Shown here one piece after another: positions 9,086 to 19,200 of a DNA stretch of 55,417 nucleotides. The stretch comes from Streptomyces atratus (lineage in GTDB: Bacteria; Actinomycetota; Actinomycetes; Streptomycetales; Streptomycetaceae): contig NZ_FPJO01000037.1 of NCBI RefSeq assembly GCF_900119365.1, positions 1 to 55,417 of the forward strand, given 5' to 3'. The stretch's first letter is position 1, and every line of letters begins with the position of its first letter. The position numbers and the translations under genes were made by a program. A model generated the notes under the pieces. It was not told the DNA's origin and searched no databases. It saw nothing but the letters and a program-made list of their open reading frames with translations.

Positions 9086-10447
9086 ATGCGCACAACCCTT
9101 CGGATCAGCAGGGCCGCCGCGGTGTTCACCGCCGTCAGCGCCCTGGCCCTCACCGGTTGCAGTGACGACGGCGGAAAAGACGAGTCGGACAAGAGCTCGG
9201 GGAGCGGCAAGGGAAGTCCCTCCAGCGTCGTACTGCCCAAGCTGGACGGCGAGAAGCTCTCGGTCGCGGCCGTCTGGACCGGTGCCGAGCAGGCCAACTT
9301 CGTCAAGGTCCTCAAGGAGTTCGAGAAGCGCACGGGCGCGAAGGTCACCTTCGTCCCGGCGCAGGACCCGATCGTCAACTTCCTCGGTACGAAGATCGCG
9401 GGAGGTCAGCCGCCGGACGTCGCGATGATCCCGCAGGTCGGAGCGATCCAGCAGGCCGCCCGGAAGAAGTGGGCGAAGCCGGTCGGCGCCGAGGCCAAGG
9501 CCCAGCTGAGCAAGAACTACTCGAAGGTCTGGCAGGACCTCGGCGCGGTGGACGGCACCCAGTACGGCGTCTACTTCAAGGCCGCCAACAAGTCCCTGAT
9601 CTGGTACAACGCCAAGGCGTTCGAGAACGCGGGCGCGGCCGAGCCGAAGACCTGGAAGGACTTCCTGAAGACGGCCGAGACGGTCTCCGCCTCGGGTGTC
9701 ACCCCGGTCTCCGTCGGCGGCGCGGACGGCTGGACGCTCACCGACTGGTTCGAGAACATCTACCTCTCCCAGGCCGGTCCGGAGAAGTACGACCAGCTGG
9801 CCCAGCACAAGATCAAGTGGACGGACCCGTCCGTCAAGGACGCGCTGACCACACTCGCGCAGCTCTTCGGCAAGCCGTCGCTGATCGCGGGCGGCGCCGA
9901 CGGCGCCCTGCAGACGGAGTTCCCCGCCTCGGTCACCCAGACCTTCACCGGCGGTGACCAGCCCAAGGCCGCGATGGTCTTCGAAGGCGACTTCGTGGGC
10001 GTCAACATCGCGCAGACGAAGGCGAAGATCGGGACGGACGCCAAGGTGTTCCCGTTCCCGGCGGTCGGCGCCGAGTCCCCCGTCGTGACCGGCGGCGACG
10101 CCGCGGTGGCGCTGAAGGACGGCAAGGGCGCCCAGGCCCTGCTGACCTGGCTGGGCTCGACCGACGCCGCGCAGATCATGGCCGAGCAGGGCGGGTTCAT
10201 CTCTCCGAACAAGGCCCTGGACGCCTCCGCGTACCCGAACGAGGTGCAGCGCACGATGGCGAAGGCGCTGATCTCGGCCGGTGACGCCGTCCGGTTCGAC
10301 ATGTCCGACCAGGCGCCGCAGTCCTTCGGCGGGACGCCCGGCAAGGGCGAGTGGAAGTCCCTCCAGGACTTCCTGAAGAACCCGAAGGACATCGCGGGGA
10401 CTCAAGCGAAACTGGAGTCCGACGCGGCCAAGGCGTACAAGAGCTGA
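9086..10447 (+). CDS. Sugar ABC transporter substrate-binding lipoprotein (CUT1, AglE-like)
   Basis: This is an extracytoplasmic solute-binding lipoprotein that would capture an oligosaccharide and hand it to the two permeases downstream. The start ATG at 9086 is preceded by GGGGA at 5 nt; an in-frame ATG at 9068 has no such site. The signal peptide ends in the lipobox LTGC, with the lipidated Cys at about residue 25, followed by a Ser/Gly/Lys linker. The remainder has the bilobal periplasmic-binding fold (family 1 SBP) pattern and is of normal length (453 residues). The alpha-glucoside family is my best guess from overall resemblance. No ATPase gene is in the operon, so it probably shares a general MsiK-type ATPase encoded elsewhere, as Streptomyces CUT1 importers do. 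Confidence 0.85.
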   Translation: MRTTLRISRAAAVFTAVSALALTGCSDDGGKDESDKSSGSGKGSPSSVVLPKLDGEKLSVAAVWTGAEQANFVKVLKEFEKRTGAKVTFVPAQDPIVNFLGTKIAGGQPPDVAMIPQVGAIQQAARKKWAKPVGAEAKAQLSKNYSKVWQDLGAVDGTQYGVYFKAANKSLIWYNAKAFENAGAAEPKTWKDFLKTAETVSASGVTPVSVGGADGWTLTDWFENIYLSQAGPEKYDQLAQHKIKWTDPSVKDALTTLAQLFGKPSLIAGGADGALQTEFPASVTQTFTGGDQPKAAMVFEGDFVGVNIAQTKAKIGTDAKVFPFPAVGAESPVVTGGDAAVALKDGKGAQALLTWLGSTDAAQIMAEQGGFISPNKALDASAYPNEVQRTMAKALISAGDAVRFDMSDQAPQSFGGTPGKGEWKSLQDFLKNPKDIAGTQAKLESDAAKAYKS

Positions 10448-10451
10448 CGCG

Positions 10452-11870
10452 ATGACGACAGCCGCAGCGGGGGGCGCCGACGCGGTGCCCCCCGCCGACA
10501 AGCAATCGTCCGCGGAGCCGTCGGTGCCCGCGCCCAGGAAGCCGTCCGACCCGCCGTCCGGCGGCCCGGGGCGCAGCCGCCGGAGCGTGACCGGCACCCG
10601 CCGGTTCATCGCGGCCCTCTTCCTGGCCCCCGCGCTGGTGCTGCTGGGCGCGCTCGTGGTCTATCCGATCGTGTACTCCGTCTACCGGTCGTTCCTCGAC
10701 CAGGCGGGGACGGGCTTCGCCGGGCTCGACAACTACAAGGCGCTGTTCACCGACGACACCATCCGTACGGCGGTCAAGAACAACGCGATCTGGGTCGTGC
10801 TCGCGCCGACGGTCTCCACGGCGCTCGGGCTGATCTTCGCGGTGCTCACGGAGCGGATCCGCTGGGGCACGGCGTTCAAGCTGGTCGTCTTCATGCCGAT
10901 GGCGATCTCCATGCTCGCCGCCGGCATCATCTTCCGGCTGGTGTACGACGCCGCTCCGGAGCGCGGGGTCGCCAACGCCGTATGGGTGGGTGTGCACGAC
11001 ACCTTCGCCGAGTCGGCGGGGTATCCGAAGGCGCATCCGCTGCCCGTCCACCCGCTCAAGGCGGGCCCCGGCGGTTCGTTCGTCACCAAGGCGCCGGTAC
11101 GGGCCGGGCAGCCGGTGCGGCTGCCGCTGGTCGGTGTGATCCCGGCGAACATGCCGAAGGACGCGAAGCCGGCGAAGGCCGCCGTGGCGAAGGACGGCGA
11201 GATCGCCGGCACCGCCTGGCTGGACTTCACCAAGGGCGGCGGCGGCCGGCCCAATGTCATCGACGCCAAGGAGCTGGGGCTCAAGGGCCTCAAGGTCGAG
11301 GCGGTCAAGGACGGCAAGGTGGTCGCCTCGGCGACGGCGGGTGCGGACGGTACGTTCACCCTGCCCGCCTCGGCGGACGGCGCCGGACTCCGGCTGCCCG
11401 ACTCGAACTTCAAGGAGCCGTACAACGGGGTCGAATGGCTCGGCCCGGCCCTCGTCACCCCCGGGATCATCGGTTCCTACGTCTGGATGTGGGCCGGGTT
11501 CGCGATGGTGCTGATCGCGGCGGGGCTCGCGGGGCTGCCCCGTGAACTCCTCGAAGCGGCCCGGGTGGACGGCGCGAACGAGTGGCAGGTGTTCCGCCGG
11601 ATCACGGTGCCGATGCTGGCGCCCGTGCTCGTGGTGGTGCTGGTCACGCTGATGATCAACGTGCTGAAGATCTTCGACCTGGTCTTCATCATCGCGCCGG
11701 GCTCCTCGCAGGACGACGCGAACGTGCTGGCGTTCCAGCTCTACCGGTCCTCGTTCGGCACGGACGCGGATCTCGGGATCGGCAGCGCCATCGCCGTACT
11801 CCTGCTGCTGCTGGTACTCCCGGTGATGTACGTCAACATCCGCCGGATCCGGAAGGAGGGGCGCCGATGA
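10452..11870 (+). CDS. Sugar ABC transporter permease (AglF-like) with large inserted domain
   Basis: This is an inner-membrane permease of the binding-protein-dependent (MalF/AglF) family. After a Pro/Ser-rich cytoplasmic N-terminus it has transmembrane helices at about 50-75, 112-135 and 145-168, then the later helices and the ATPase-docking EAA loop (PRELLEAARVDGANEW). At 472 residues it is about 150 longer than usual. The excess is one hydrophilic block (about 180-325) between helices, containing Gly/Lys-rich beta-type sequence (KGLKVEAVKDGKVVASATA) like a carboxypeptidase-regulatory or SdrD-B-type fold, presumably outside the membrane. It starts 4 nt after the binding-protein stop and overlaps the next gene by ATGA, indicating a coupled operon. 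Confidence 0.85.
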   Translation: MTTAAAGGADAVPPADKQSSAEPSVPAPRKPSDPPSGGPGRSRRSVTGTRRFIAALFLAPALVLLGALVVYPIVYSVYRSFLDQAGTGFAGLDNYKALFTDDTIRTAVKNNAIWVVLAPTVSTALGLIFAVLTERIRWGTAFKLVVFMPMAISMLAAGIIFRLVYDAAPERGVANAVWVGVHDTFAESAGYPKAHPLPVHPLKAGPGGSFVTKAPVRAGQPVRLPLVGVIPANMPKDAKPAKAAVAKDGEIAGTAWLDFTKGGGGRPNVIDAKELGLKGLKVEAVKDGKVVASATAGADGTFTLPASADGAGLRLPDSNFKEPYNGVEWLGPALVTPGIIGSYVWMWAGFAMVLIAAGLAGLPRELLEAARVDGANEWQVFRRITVPMLAPVLVVVLVTLMINVLKIFDLVFIIAPGSSQDDANVLAFQLYRSSFGTDADLGIGSAIAVLLLLLVLPVMYVNIRRIRKEGRR

Positions 11871-12778
11871 CGACAGCGCCGACCACGGCCACGAGCACAT
11901 CGGCCGAAGACGTTCCGGTGAAGGCCGAGCGGTCCCTCGGCGCGCGCATCGCCGCCCGCGCCGGCGGCGGTGCGATGCGGATCTTCCTCGTCCTGGTGGG
12001 CCTGTTCTGGCTGATGCCGACGGTGGGGCTGCTGCTGTCCTCGCTGCGCGGCGCGGACGACATCGCGGCGACCGGCTGGTGGAAGGTCTTCACGGCCCCG
12101 TCGCAGCTCACCTTCGACAACTACGCCACACTGCTGGACAATTCGACCATCACCCACTCCCTCCTCAGTACGGTCATGATCACCGTCCCGGCCACCGTCC
12201 TGGTCGTGGTGATCGGTTCACTGGCCGGATATGCCTTCGCCTGGATGGAGTTCCCCGGCCGCGACTGGTGGTTCCTGGTGGTCGTGGGGCTGCTGGTGGT
12301 CCCGGTGCAGGTCGCCCTGGTCCCGGTCTCCAAGCTCTTCGGTGCGGTCGGGATCTTCGAGACGACCTTCGGCGTGATCATCTTCCACACGGCCTTCGGT
12401 CTGCCCTTCGCGATCTTCCTGCTGCGGAACTTCTTCGCGGAGATCCCGAGGGAACTGCTGGAGGCGGCCCGGCTGGACGGGGCGGGCGAGATCCGGCTCT
12501 TCACCCGGGTCGTGATGCCGCTGGGCGGTCCGGCGATCGCCTCGCTCGGGATCTTCCAGTTCCTCTGGGTGTGGAACGACATGCTGGTCGCGCTGATCTT
12601 CGCCGACTCGGACTCACCGCCGATCACGGTGGCCCTCCAGCAGCAGGTACGGCAGTTCGGCAACAACATCGACGTGCTGGCGCCCGGCGCCTTCGTGTCG
12701 ATGGTGATTCCGCTGGCGGTCTTCTTCGCCTTCCAGCGCCAGTTCGTCTCCGGCGTGATGGCGGGCGCGGTGAAGTGA
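11867..12778 (+). CDS. Sugar ABC transporter permease (MalG/AglG-like)
   Basis: This is the second permease of the importer, 303 residues, the standard length. It has six hydrophobic segments and the EAA loop PRELLEAARLDGAGEIRLF near residues 200-220 that docks the ATPase. The ATG overlaps the TGA of the preceding permease (ATGA), and GGAAGGAGGG lies just upstream, giving a strong ribosome-binding site and translational coupling. The N-terminal 35 residues are Thr/Ala-rich and probably unstructured. The transported sugar cannot be read from the sequence. A strong hairpin terminator follows the stop codon. Confidence 0.9.
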   Translation: MTTAPTTATSTSAEDVPVKAERSLGARIAARAGGGAMRIFLVLVGLFWLMPTVGLLLSSLRGADDIAATGWWKVFTAPSQLTFDNYATLLDNSTITHSLLSTVMITVPATVLVVVIGSLAGYAFAWMEFPGRDWWFLVVVGLLVVPVQVALVPVSKLFGAVGIFETTFGVIIFHTAFGLPFAIFLLRNFFAEIPRELLEAARLDGAGEIRLFTRVVMPLGGPAIASLGIFQFLWVWNDMLVALIFADSDSPPITVALQQQVRQFGNNIDVLAPGAFVSMVIPLAVFFAFQRQFVSGVMAGAVK

Positions 12779-12798
12779 GCCGCGAGCGGCAGCCGGTC

Positions 12799-12830
12799 GT
12801 CGGACGGGCCTGAGGGCAGGCCCGTCCGAC
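12799..12830. terminator. Bidirectional terminator between convergent genes
   Basis: A perfect 14-bp stem (12799-12812 with 12817-12830) has a 4-nt AGGG loop. It sits between the convergent ends of the permease gene and the flippase-like gene and can serve both. There is no U-tract, as is common in Streptomyces. Confidence 0.8.
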
Positions 12831-12840
12831 GGCGGCGCGG

Positions 12841-13215
12841 TCAGCGTTGCTGGCCCGCCATCACCGTGACGAGGCCGACGACCACGAGCAGCGAGCCGCC
12901 CCAGGTCCACATCGAGGTCCGTTCGTGCAGCACGGTCGCCCCGGCCAGCACGATCAGCAGATACCCGAGGGCGTTGAACGGGTAGGCGATGGACAGCGGC
13001 ACCTTGGCCAGGGTCGCCATCCAGGCGAGGGCGGAGACCGCGAAGACCACCAGGCCCAGGACGACCCAGGGGCTGGTCGCGGCGCGCAGGGCGACGGATC
13101 CGCCACCATGTCCCGCGGCGGCCGCGGCGCTCTTCATCCCGTGCTTGAGCATGATCTGGCCGCCCGCCGACGAGAAAACGGCGAACAGCAGCAGCGTCAG
13201 ACTGGGGAGGGTCAA
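12841..13215 (-). CDS. Four-helix EamA/SMR-like membrane protein, possible lipid-linked sugar flippase
   Basis: The 124-residue product is almost entirely four transmembrane helices, with a polar loop (Lys-Ser-Ala-rich, about 27-45) after the first and the short signature PLSIAYPFNALGYLL near the third. This size and pattern fit the EmrE/ArnE-ArnF group of the drug/metabolite superfamily. No ATG or GTG is available in frame; TTG at 13215 has AGGAG at 7 nt spacing, so I choose it. The gene lies 70 nt downstream of the GT2/methyltransferase gene and close to a GT-C enzyme. By analogy with ArnE/ArnF, it may flip the polyprenyl-phosphate sugar made by the GT2. A multidrug exporter is the alternative. 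Confidence 0.75.
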   Translation of the reverse strand: MTLPSLTLLLFAVFSSAGGQIMLKHGMKSAAAAAGHGGGSVALRAATSPWVVLGLVVFAVSALAWMATLAKVPLSIAYPFNALGYLLIVLAGATVLHERTSMWTWGGSLLVVVGLVTVMAGQQR

Positions 13216-13285
13216 GGCCTTGCTCCTGACTGCGGCGCCCGGGGACTGCGGCTCCGGGGCGGGGGCGGGACCGGGGACGGCGGCC

Positions 13286-14800
13286 TCAGACGCCGACCCG
13301 GTCGGCAGGGACGTACTGTCGGTTGAGGATGTCCTGTACATCGACGTGCTCTCCAGCGATGATCGTCTCGGCCGCATGCGGGGTGAGCAGTGCGACGTGC
13401 TGATAGCCGAACAACGTCGGCCGGATCCGGGTGAGCAGTTTCGACACTCCGCCCAGGACCGCGGGGAGCGGTCCGCCGCCGAGCAGCGCCCAGAACGGGG
13501 CCCCGGTCGACGCGATGTGGAGGACGTCGTAGCCCGCCTCCCTGACGGTGCGGCGCAGGCTGGCCCGGGTGAAGAAGCGCAGATGCGTTTCGTCGAGAAT
13601 GCCGCGCCGGTCGTAGCCGAAGACTCCGAGCGCGACCCGCAGCCGTGAGTACCAGTGGCTGAAGTTCGGTACGGAGAGCAGCACATGGCCGCCGGGCCGC
13701 AGCACCTCGGCGACCTCGGCGAGCACCCGCTCGGGGCGGGAGAGGTGCTCGATGACGTCGCCGGCGACCACGTAGTCGTAGCCGTCGCCGATCTCGACCG
13801 GCAGCCCGTCCTCCAGGTTGGCGAGGTGGAAGTGGGTGCACTTCTCGCGTACGCCGGGGACCTCGATGTAGTCCACGCCGGTCACCTCGTGGCCGAGGGC
13901 TTCGAGGCGCTGGGCGAACAGGCCGCCGGAACAGCCGAGGTCGAGGACCCGGCCGGGCGGGAGGCTGCGCATCTTCTCCAGGATGACGGCGTGCGAGGAG
14001 CCGTCGCCCTCCTTGAACGCGTACTCGACGGGCTTGGGGATCCAGCCGCAGGTGCCGAACCCCTTGACGGCGAGCCGGTATTCGAGGACGTCCTTGACGA
14101 CGTCCTTCGCGTACTTCATGCCGTTGACGTAGCAGATCTCGTCGCCGTAGTAGGTGGGTACGGGGATCTCCTTGATCCGCATCCCCTCGTTGAGCAGCTG
14201 GACGATGATCTGGGTGTCGAAGTCGAACGCGTCGGTGTTCCGGTGGATCGGCAGCTTCTTGAGCGCCGCGACGCTGTAGGCACGGTACCCGGAGTGGAAT
14301 TCGGAGAGCTGCGAGCCGAGAAGGGCGTTCTCCAGGCGGGTGAGAATGCAGTTGCCGAGCCATTTGTACATCGGCATGCCGCCCTTGAGCGCGGATCCGG
14401 ATTTCATCATCCGTGATCCGAAGACGGCCTCGCATTCGCCGCGTTCGATGGGTGCGACCATGTCGGGCAGGAATTCCGGGGCGTACTGTCCGTCGCCGTG
14501 CAGCAGCACGATGATGTCGAGTCCGTGCTCGGCGGCCAGCGCGTATCCGGCCTTCTGGTTTCCGCCGTATCCGAGGTTCTTGGTGTGCCGCATCACCACG
14601 GTCCGCGGCATTCCTTCCGTCTGCGACCAGCGGCAGCCCGCGGTGAAGGTCGCGTCATGGCTCGCGTCGTCGAGAATAAGGATTTCGGCGACCTTGGACC
14701 GGAAGTCCTCCGGAATACGGTCGAGGGTCTTCTCCAGCGTCGTCTCGGCGTTGTACGCGACCACCAGGACGCCGATCCTGGGGCTCGGGCTTTCCTTCAC
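13286..14800 (-). CDS. Bifunctional GT2 glycosyltransferase / SAM-dependent methyltransferase
   Basis: Two enzymes are fused in 504 residues. Residues about 5-235 are a GT2 glycosyltransferase of the dolichol/polyprenyl-phosphate sugar synthase type (GVLVVAYNAE start, LDDASHDAT, HGDGQYAP metal-binding segment, FGSRM). Residues about 280-480 are a class I methyltransferase with SAM motif I VLDLGCSGG, an acidic residue after the second strand (GVDYI), and DVIEHL and LRPGGHVLL as later motifs. The GT2 half lacks the membrane helices that some such synthases carry. With the downstream 4-TM protein and upstream GT-C gene it suggests that a lipid-linked sugar is made, moved across the membrane and added to a surface glycan. 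Which molecule the methyltransferase half modifies is unknown. Start ATG 14800. Confidence 0.85.
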   Translation of the reverse strand: MKESPSPRIGVLVVAYNAETTLEKTLDRIPEDFRSKVAEILILDDASHDATFTAGCRWSQTEGMPRTVVMRHTKNLGYGGNQKAGYALAAEHGLDIIVLLHGDGQYAPEFLPDMVAPIERGECEAVFGSRMMKSGSALKGGMPMYKWLGNCILTRLENALLGSQLSEFHSGYRAYSVAALKKLPIHRNTDAFDFDTQIIVQLLNEGMRIKEIPVPTYYGDEICYVNGMKYAKDVVKDVLEYRLAVKGFGTCGWIPKPVEYAFKEGDGSSHAVILEKMRSLPPGRVLDLGCSGGLFAQRLEALGHEVTGVDYIEVPGVREKCTHFHLANLEDGLPVEIGDGYDYVVAGDVIEHLSRPERVLAEVAEVLRPGGHVLLSVPNFSHWYSRLRVALGVFGYDRRGILDETHLRFFTRASLRRTVREAGYDVLHIASTGAPFWALLGGGPLPAVLGGVSKLLTRIRPTLFGYQHVALLTPHAAETIIAGEHVDVQDILNRQYVPADRVGV

Positions 14801-14858
14801 GGGGCGTTCTCCAGTTGCGCTCGGTGCTCGGTGCTTGGTGCTTGCTTCTCGGAGGCGG

Positions 14859-16100
14859 TCAGTTGACGGCGGAACCGGTGGGCTGCGAGGTGCGGGGCGC
14901 GGTGAGCGTGCCGCACCCGGCGGGGGGCTGTCCGGGCGGGAACGGCCGGGCGGCGAGGATCTTGCGGATCCCGCTGACGAGGCCCGCGGCGAGGACCACC
15001 CAGCCGGCCTCGGCGAGATGCAGCACCGTTTCGCTCCAGTGCACGGCGGAGCGTCCCCGGTAGCCGAGGACCGCTGTCAGGCCGAGCAGGCAGCTGTACG
15101 CGGCGCCCTCCCAGAACCCGACGACGAACAGCCCGGCGGCGGCCCAGGTCAGGTACTGGAGCGCGGACGCGGTGGAGAGCAGCAGCAGGAGGCTCATCGT
15201 GACGGCGACGACGACCGGCAGCTGCGCGGGCCGCAGCAACGCGAGCCAGACCCCGGCCGCCACACAGGCCAGTACGAACAGGAAGTGGCCGTTGCCCTCG
15301 ATGAAGGTGATGAAGGACTGCGGCAGACCGAACAGGTCGGCGAACCGGACGAGCCCCCAGAGCCGGTAGCCGCCGCCCGCGTACTCCAGGACGTTCTCCT
15401 TGAGGCTCTCCGGCACGGTCACCAGGACCGGCCCCCAGACGAGGGCGACCAGTGCGGCGAACCCGGCGGAGAAGCGGACGAACACCGGCCGGCCGGCCCG
15501 CAGCGCGACGAGCAGCAGCGCCGGGATCACCACCACGGGGATGAACTTGACGCTGATCGACAGTGCGGCGGCCAGCCCGGCGGCCAGCGGCGCCTTCCGG
15601 TCCACCAGCAGATGGGCGGCGGCCAGGGCGAAGGTGATGGCGACCGCGTCGGTGTTGCCGTGATAGCCGGAGGTGGCGATCAGTACGGGGCTGGCGGCCA
15701 CGCCCACTCCGCAGGCGACGGCGGCGCCGGTCGAGGCGCGCCGGCGCACGATTTCGAAGACGAGGAGCGCGCAGAAGAAGTCGGCGATCGAGGCGGGCGA
15801 TCTGATCAGCGTTCCGAAGGGGATGCCCAGCTCGGAGAGTTCATTCAGACCGAGCAGCATCCAGCCGGCCAGTGGCGGATGGTTGTAGACGGGAAGTCCC
15901 GGCAGCGGCTGTTCGTAAATCCGAATGGGCCCGTAACGCACGATCGCCTTTGCGAAGCCATGAAAGATCCGCACATCGGCCGGGCCCGGCATATTCGCCG
16001 CGATCAGCATTCGGGTGACAAGACCCGCGGCCGCGGCAATGAGCACCATCGCTCTTGCCCGTGGCACGTCCCAGGTTTCGCATCGCATTCGGATACCCAT
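14859..16100 (-). CDS. Polytopic membrane glycosyltransferase, GT-C fold (GT87/DUF2029-like)
   Basis: The 413-residue product has about ten transmembrane helices. The first extracellular loop after helix 1 holds an Asp in PADVRIFHGFAKAI and the segment VYNHPPLAGWML, the arrangement of GT-C enzymes that take sugars from polyprenyl-phosphate donors on the outer face of the membrane. I use ATG 16100 as the start. It has no good ribosome-binding site, and a GTG at 16151 would add 17 mostly hydrophobic residues. The gene stands 59 nt upstream of the GT2/methyltransferase gene. It would use that enzyme's lipid-linked sugar to decorate a surface polymer or protein; donor and acceptor are inferred, not seen. 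Confidence 0.75.
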   Translation of the reverse strand: MGIRMRCETWDVPRARAMVLIAAAAGLVTRMLIAANMPGPADVRIFHGFAKAIVRYGPIRIYEQPLPGLPVYNHPPLAGWMLLGLNELSELGIPFGTLIRSPASIADFFCALLVFEIVRRRASTGAAVACGVGVAASPVLIATSGYHGNTDAVAITFALAAAHLLVDRKAPLAAGLAAALSISVKFIPVVVIPALLLVALRAGRPVFVRFSAGFAALVALVWGPVLVTVPESLKENVLEYAGGGYRLWGLVRFADLFGLPQSFITFIEGNGHFLFVLACVAAGVWLALLRPAQLPVVVAVTMSLLLLLSTASALQYLTWAAAGLFVVGFWEGAAYSCLLGLTAVLGYRGRSAVHWSETVLHLAEAGWVVLAAGLVSGIRKILAARPFPPGQPPAGCGTLTAPRTSQPTGSAVN

Positions 16101-16201
16101 GAAAACAGAACGTAGCAACCCGAAGACGTTGAGCAACGCACCGATGGTCACACTTAGAAGGACTATTACTTGAATGCGCCGCGCACTCGCGCAAACACTC
16201 G

Positions 16202-16233
16202 CACCCCTGAACCACTCGAACGGTTCAGGGGTG
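16202..16233 (-). terminator. Terminator downstream of the first GT2/TagF-like gene
   Basis: A perfect 12-bp inverted repeat (CACCCCTGAACC with GGTTCAGGGGTG) encloses an 8-nt loop. It lies 59 nt beyond the stop codon of the 16292 gene and upstream of the GT-C gene, so it separates two minus-strand transcription units. Confidence 0.75.
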
Positions 16234-16291
16234 GAGTGCGGATTCCGGTGCTCTCGCCCGGCCGGCGGCGGTACCGGCCGGGCGGTGCGGA

Positions 16292-19200
16292 TTACAGCAT
16301 TCGGTCGACCACGGCGGCCGCGGCGTGCCCGTCGTCCAGGTCGCAGAAGTCCCGGCGGAATGCCTCGTACGCCTGCGCGTGTCCCGCGACGGCGCGTTCC
16401 GGGTCGCGCAGCGCCTCGACCAGGCCGGTGGATCCGGGGATCAGCGGGCCGGGAGCGCGGGCCTCGAAGTCGAAGCAGAAGCCGCGGGTGTCGCGGTAGT
16501 GCGCCAGGTCGTGGGTGTGGAAGAGCATCGGGCGGCCGGTCCGGGCGAAGTCGAACATCAGCGAGGAGTAGTCGGTGACCAGGGCGTCGCTGATCAGCAT
16601 CAGCTCGCCGGCGTCCCCGTAGCGCGAGACGTCCCGGACGAAGCCGCTGCCGCTGTCCGGGAGGCGGTCGGTCACCAGGTAGTGGCGGCGCACCAGCAGG
16701 ACGGTGTCCGCGCCGAGTTCGCGTTCGGCGGCGGCCAGGTCGAGTCGCAGGGCGAGGCCGTAGCGGCCGTCGCCGAGCGGCTGGTCCTCGCGCCGGGTCG
16801 GCGCGTACAGCACGACCCGCTTGCCCTCGGGGAGGGCGAGCCGTTCCCGTACCGCTGCTGCGACCTTGGCCCGGTCCGGGGCGTGGAAGAGGTCGTTGCG
16901 GGGGTAGCCGCACTCCAGGATCTCGCCCCGGTAGCCGAACGAGCGCCTCAGCACGGGGGTGGAGAAGCTGTTCGGGGAGACCAGGAAGCTCCACTGGCGG
17001 GCGCGCCGCTCAAGGGTGGCGATATGGGCGGCGTCGGCCCGCGCGGTGCCCGCGAGGTCGAGGCCGATGCGCTTGAGTGGGGTGCCGTGCCAGGTCTGGA
17101 CGACGCACTGGCCCTCGCGCCGCTCGAACCACTCCGGGAGCTGGGTGTTGGTGACCACGTACCGGCTGCGGGCCAGTGCCTCGTGCCAGGCGGCGGAGCC
17201 CTGCGCGACGGCCGCGGCGCCCGCCGGGATCCGGGCCTGCTGGTCGCGCACCACCCACAGGTGTTCCAGCTCGGCGCCCCGCCGGGCCACTTCCTCGTGG
17301 ATCGCGCGCGGCGAGTCGGAGTACTGGCGGCCGTCGAAGCTGCTGTACAGCACCGTGTCGCGCAGTGGTGCGGTGCGCCGGGTCCGGTACGCCGCGCGCA
17401 GCAGCCGCTCGCCGCGCGGGCCGCGCTCCCCGGCGGTGAGCACCGGGGCGCTGGCGATCAGCAGCTGGTCGTGGAAGCGCCGTTCGACGGTGTACCTCCG
17501 GCCGGCAAGCGTGCGGGCGGCGGGCAGGGTGCGGTGGGCGGCGGCGGGGATGCGCAGCGGGGCGCCGTCCGTCTCGCCCCTCGCGCTCCGCTCGCGGAGG
17601 AAGAGGTACCAGTGCCCCTGGCCCAGCGGCAGTTTCCCGCCGGGGCCCTCGACGGCGTCCGGCCGGAGCGCGGCCCTGAACCGGCGGGCGTCGGCGGACC
17701 CGGAGAGGGCGAGGGGGAAGGCGGCCTCCTCGCCGTGGCCGCTGTGCCTGGCGACCAGCTCGACGGGCCGTTCCGGGAGGCCGGGGAAGCTTCCCTCCAG
17801 GAGGAGCTGTCCGTCCTCGGTCCAGGTCGCCAGGTCGACGGCGGGCTGCACGGTGCGGTCGGTGATCAGCAGATTGCCGCGGGAGCTGGTGGTGAGGCCG
17901 AGTTCGCGCCGCTCGTCGCCGTCCCCGGCCAGCGGGTAGCGGCCGGGCAGGACCGGCCCCGGCACGTCGACCGGCGTCCGGCGCCCGTCCGGTCCGACGA
18001 GATGCAGGCCGTACGGGATCTGGGCGCGCCCCGGCCCCGGTGCCGTGTCCGGCCGGGCGTCGGCGAAGGCGCCGAGCGGGATGTCCGCGGTGAACCTGCG
18101 CCACCCCGCCGCCGAGGGCACGGTCCCCTCGTGCACCGTCACCGGGCGGTCGACGGTGGTGCCGGAGGGGCGATGGGTGAGCGCGAGGCGCAGCGGCCCC
18201 TTGCCGAGGCGGTCGCGGATCATTCCGTCGATGACCACGGCGGCGGTCCCGTCGCCGGTGTCGCCCGCGCGGTGCGTCTCGAAGCGGGCGTCGATCCGCT
18301 CGGCGTGCAGCACCAGCCTGCCGCCGTCGAAGGCGGGCACGATCCGGTGGTCGCCGTCGGGGCGGTGCACCGGCGGCGGTGCGGCCGCCTCGTCGGTGGA
18401 GAGCCCGGAGCGGCGCAGCATGCCGTGTCCGGCGATGCCGATCTCCGGGCGCCAGGTGAGCCGTTCGATGCTGCCGCCCGGGTCGATGCGGAGCCTGGCC
18501 GGGTCGACGACGGTCTCGAAGCCCGACCGGTCGTAGTCGTGCAGGCTCTGCCGGGACCGGGCGGTGGCCTCCGGCTCGTCGACCGTGCGCAGCCGCAGCG
18601 GCACCACGTGCCGGCGCCCGGCCCGCAGCCAGCCGGCCCGGAACTCGGCGGCGCGCGGGCCGGCGGGCAGGTTGCGGATGTACGCGTACCCCTTGAGGTG
18701 CAGCCTGCCGCCCTGCCAGCGGGCGTCCCGCAGCCGGGCGACGAGCGGCAGGTCCCGCTCGCCCACCCGCAGCACCGGGCGCGGCACCGGCCGGGTGAGG
18801 GCCGGGAAGGAGGCGCGGCGGCGGCGCAGGCCCCGCACCTCGAAGGCGCCCGGCTCGGCCTTGTCGAAGGCGAGCAGGTCCAGCAGTTCGCCGGTCCGCC
18901 GTTCGCGCACGAGGTGCCACATCAGGCGCAGCCGCAGCGGCAGCGCGTCGAGGACGACCGGGTCGACCTGGTCGGTGAACTCGTTGGCGTACGTGAGGAA
19001 GGCGCGCCGGTACTCCTCGTCGCCGTCGGGCAGCGCCTCCATGAAGCACCAGAGGTCGTTGGCGAGCACATGCGCTTCGTACTGCCGTTTGTCGGCGGCG
19101 TCGCGGTGCTCGTCGAGGAAGGCGGAGACGCCCAGCACGTGCGAGACCCGGTCCTGGACGCCGCGGACGACGGCGCGGCGGGTGGTGATCGGGCCCGGCC

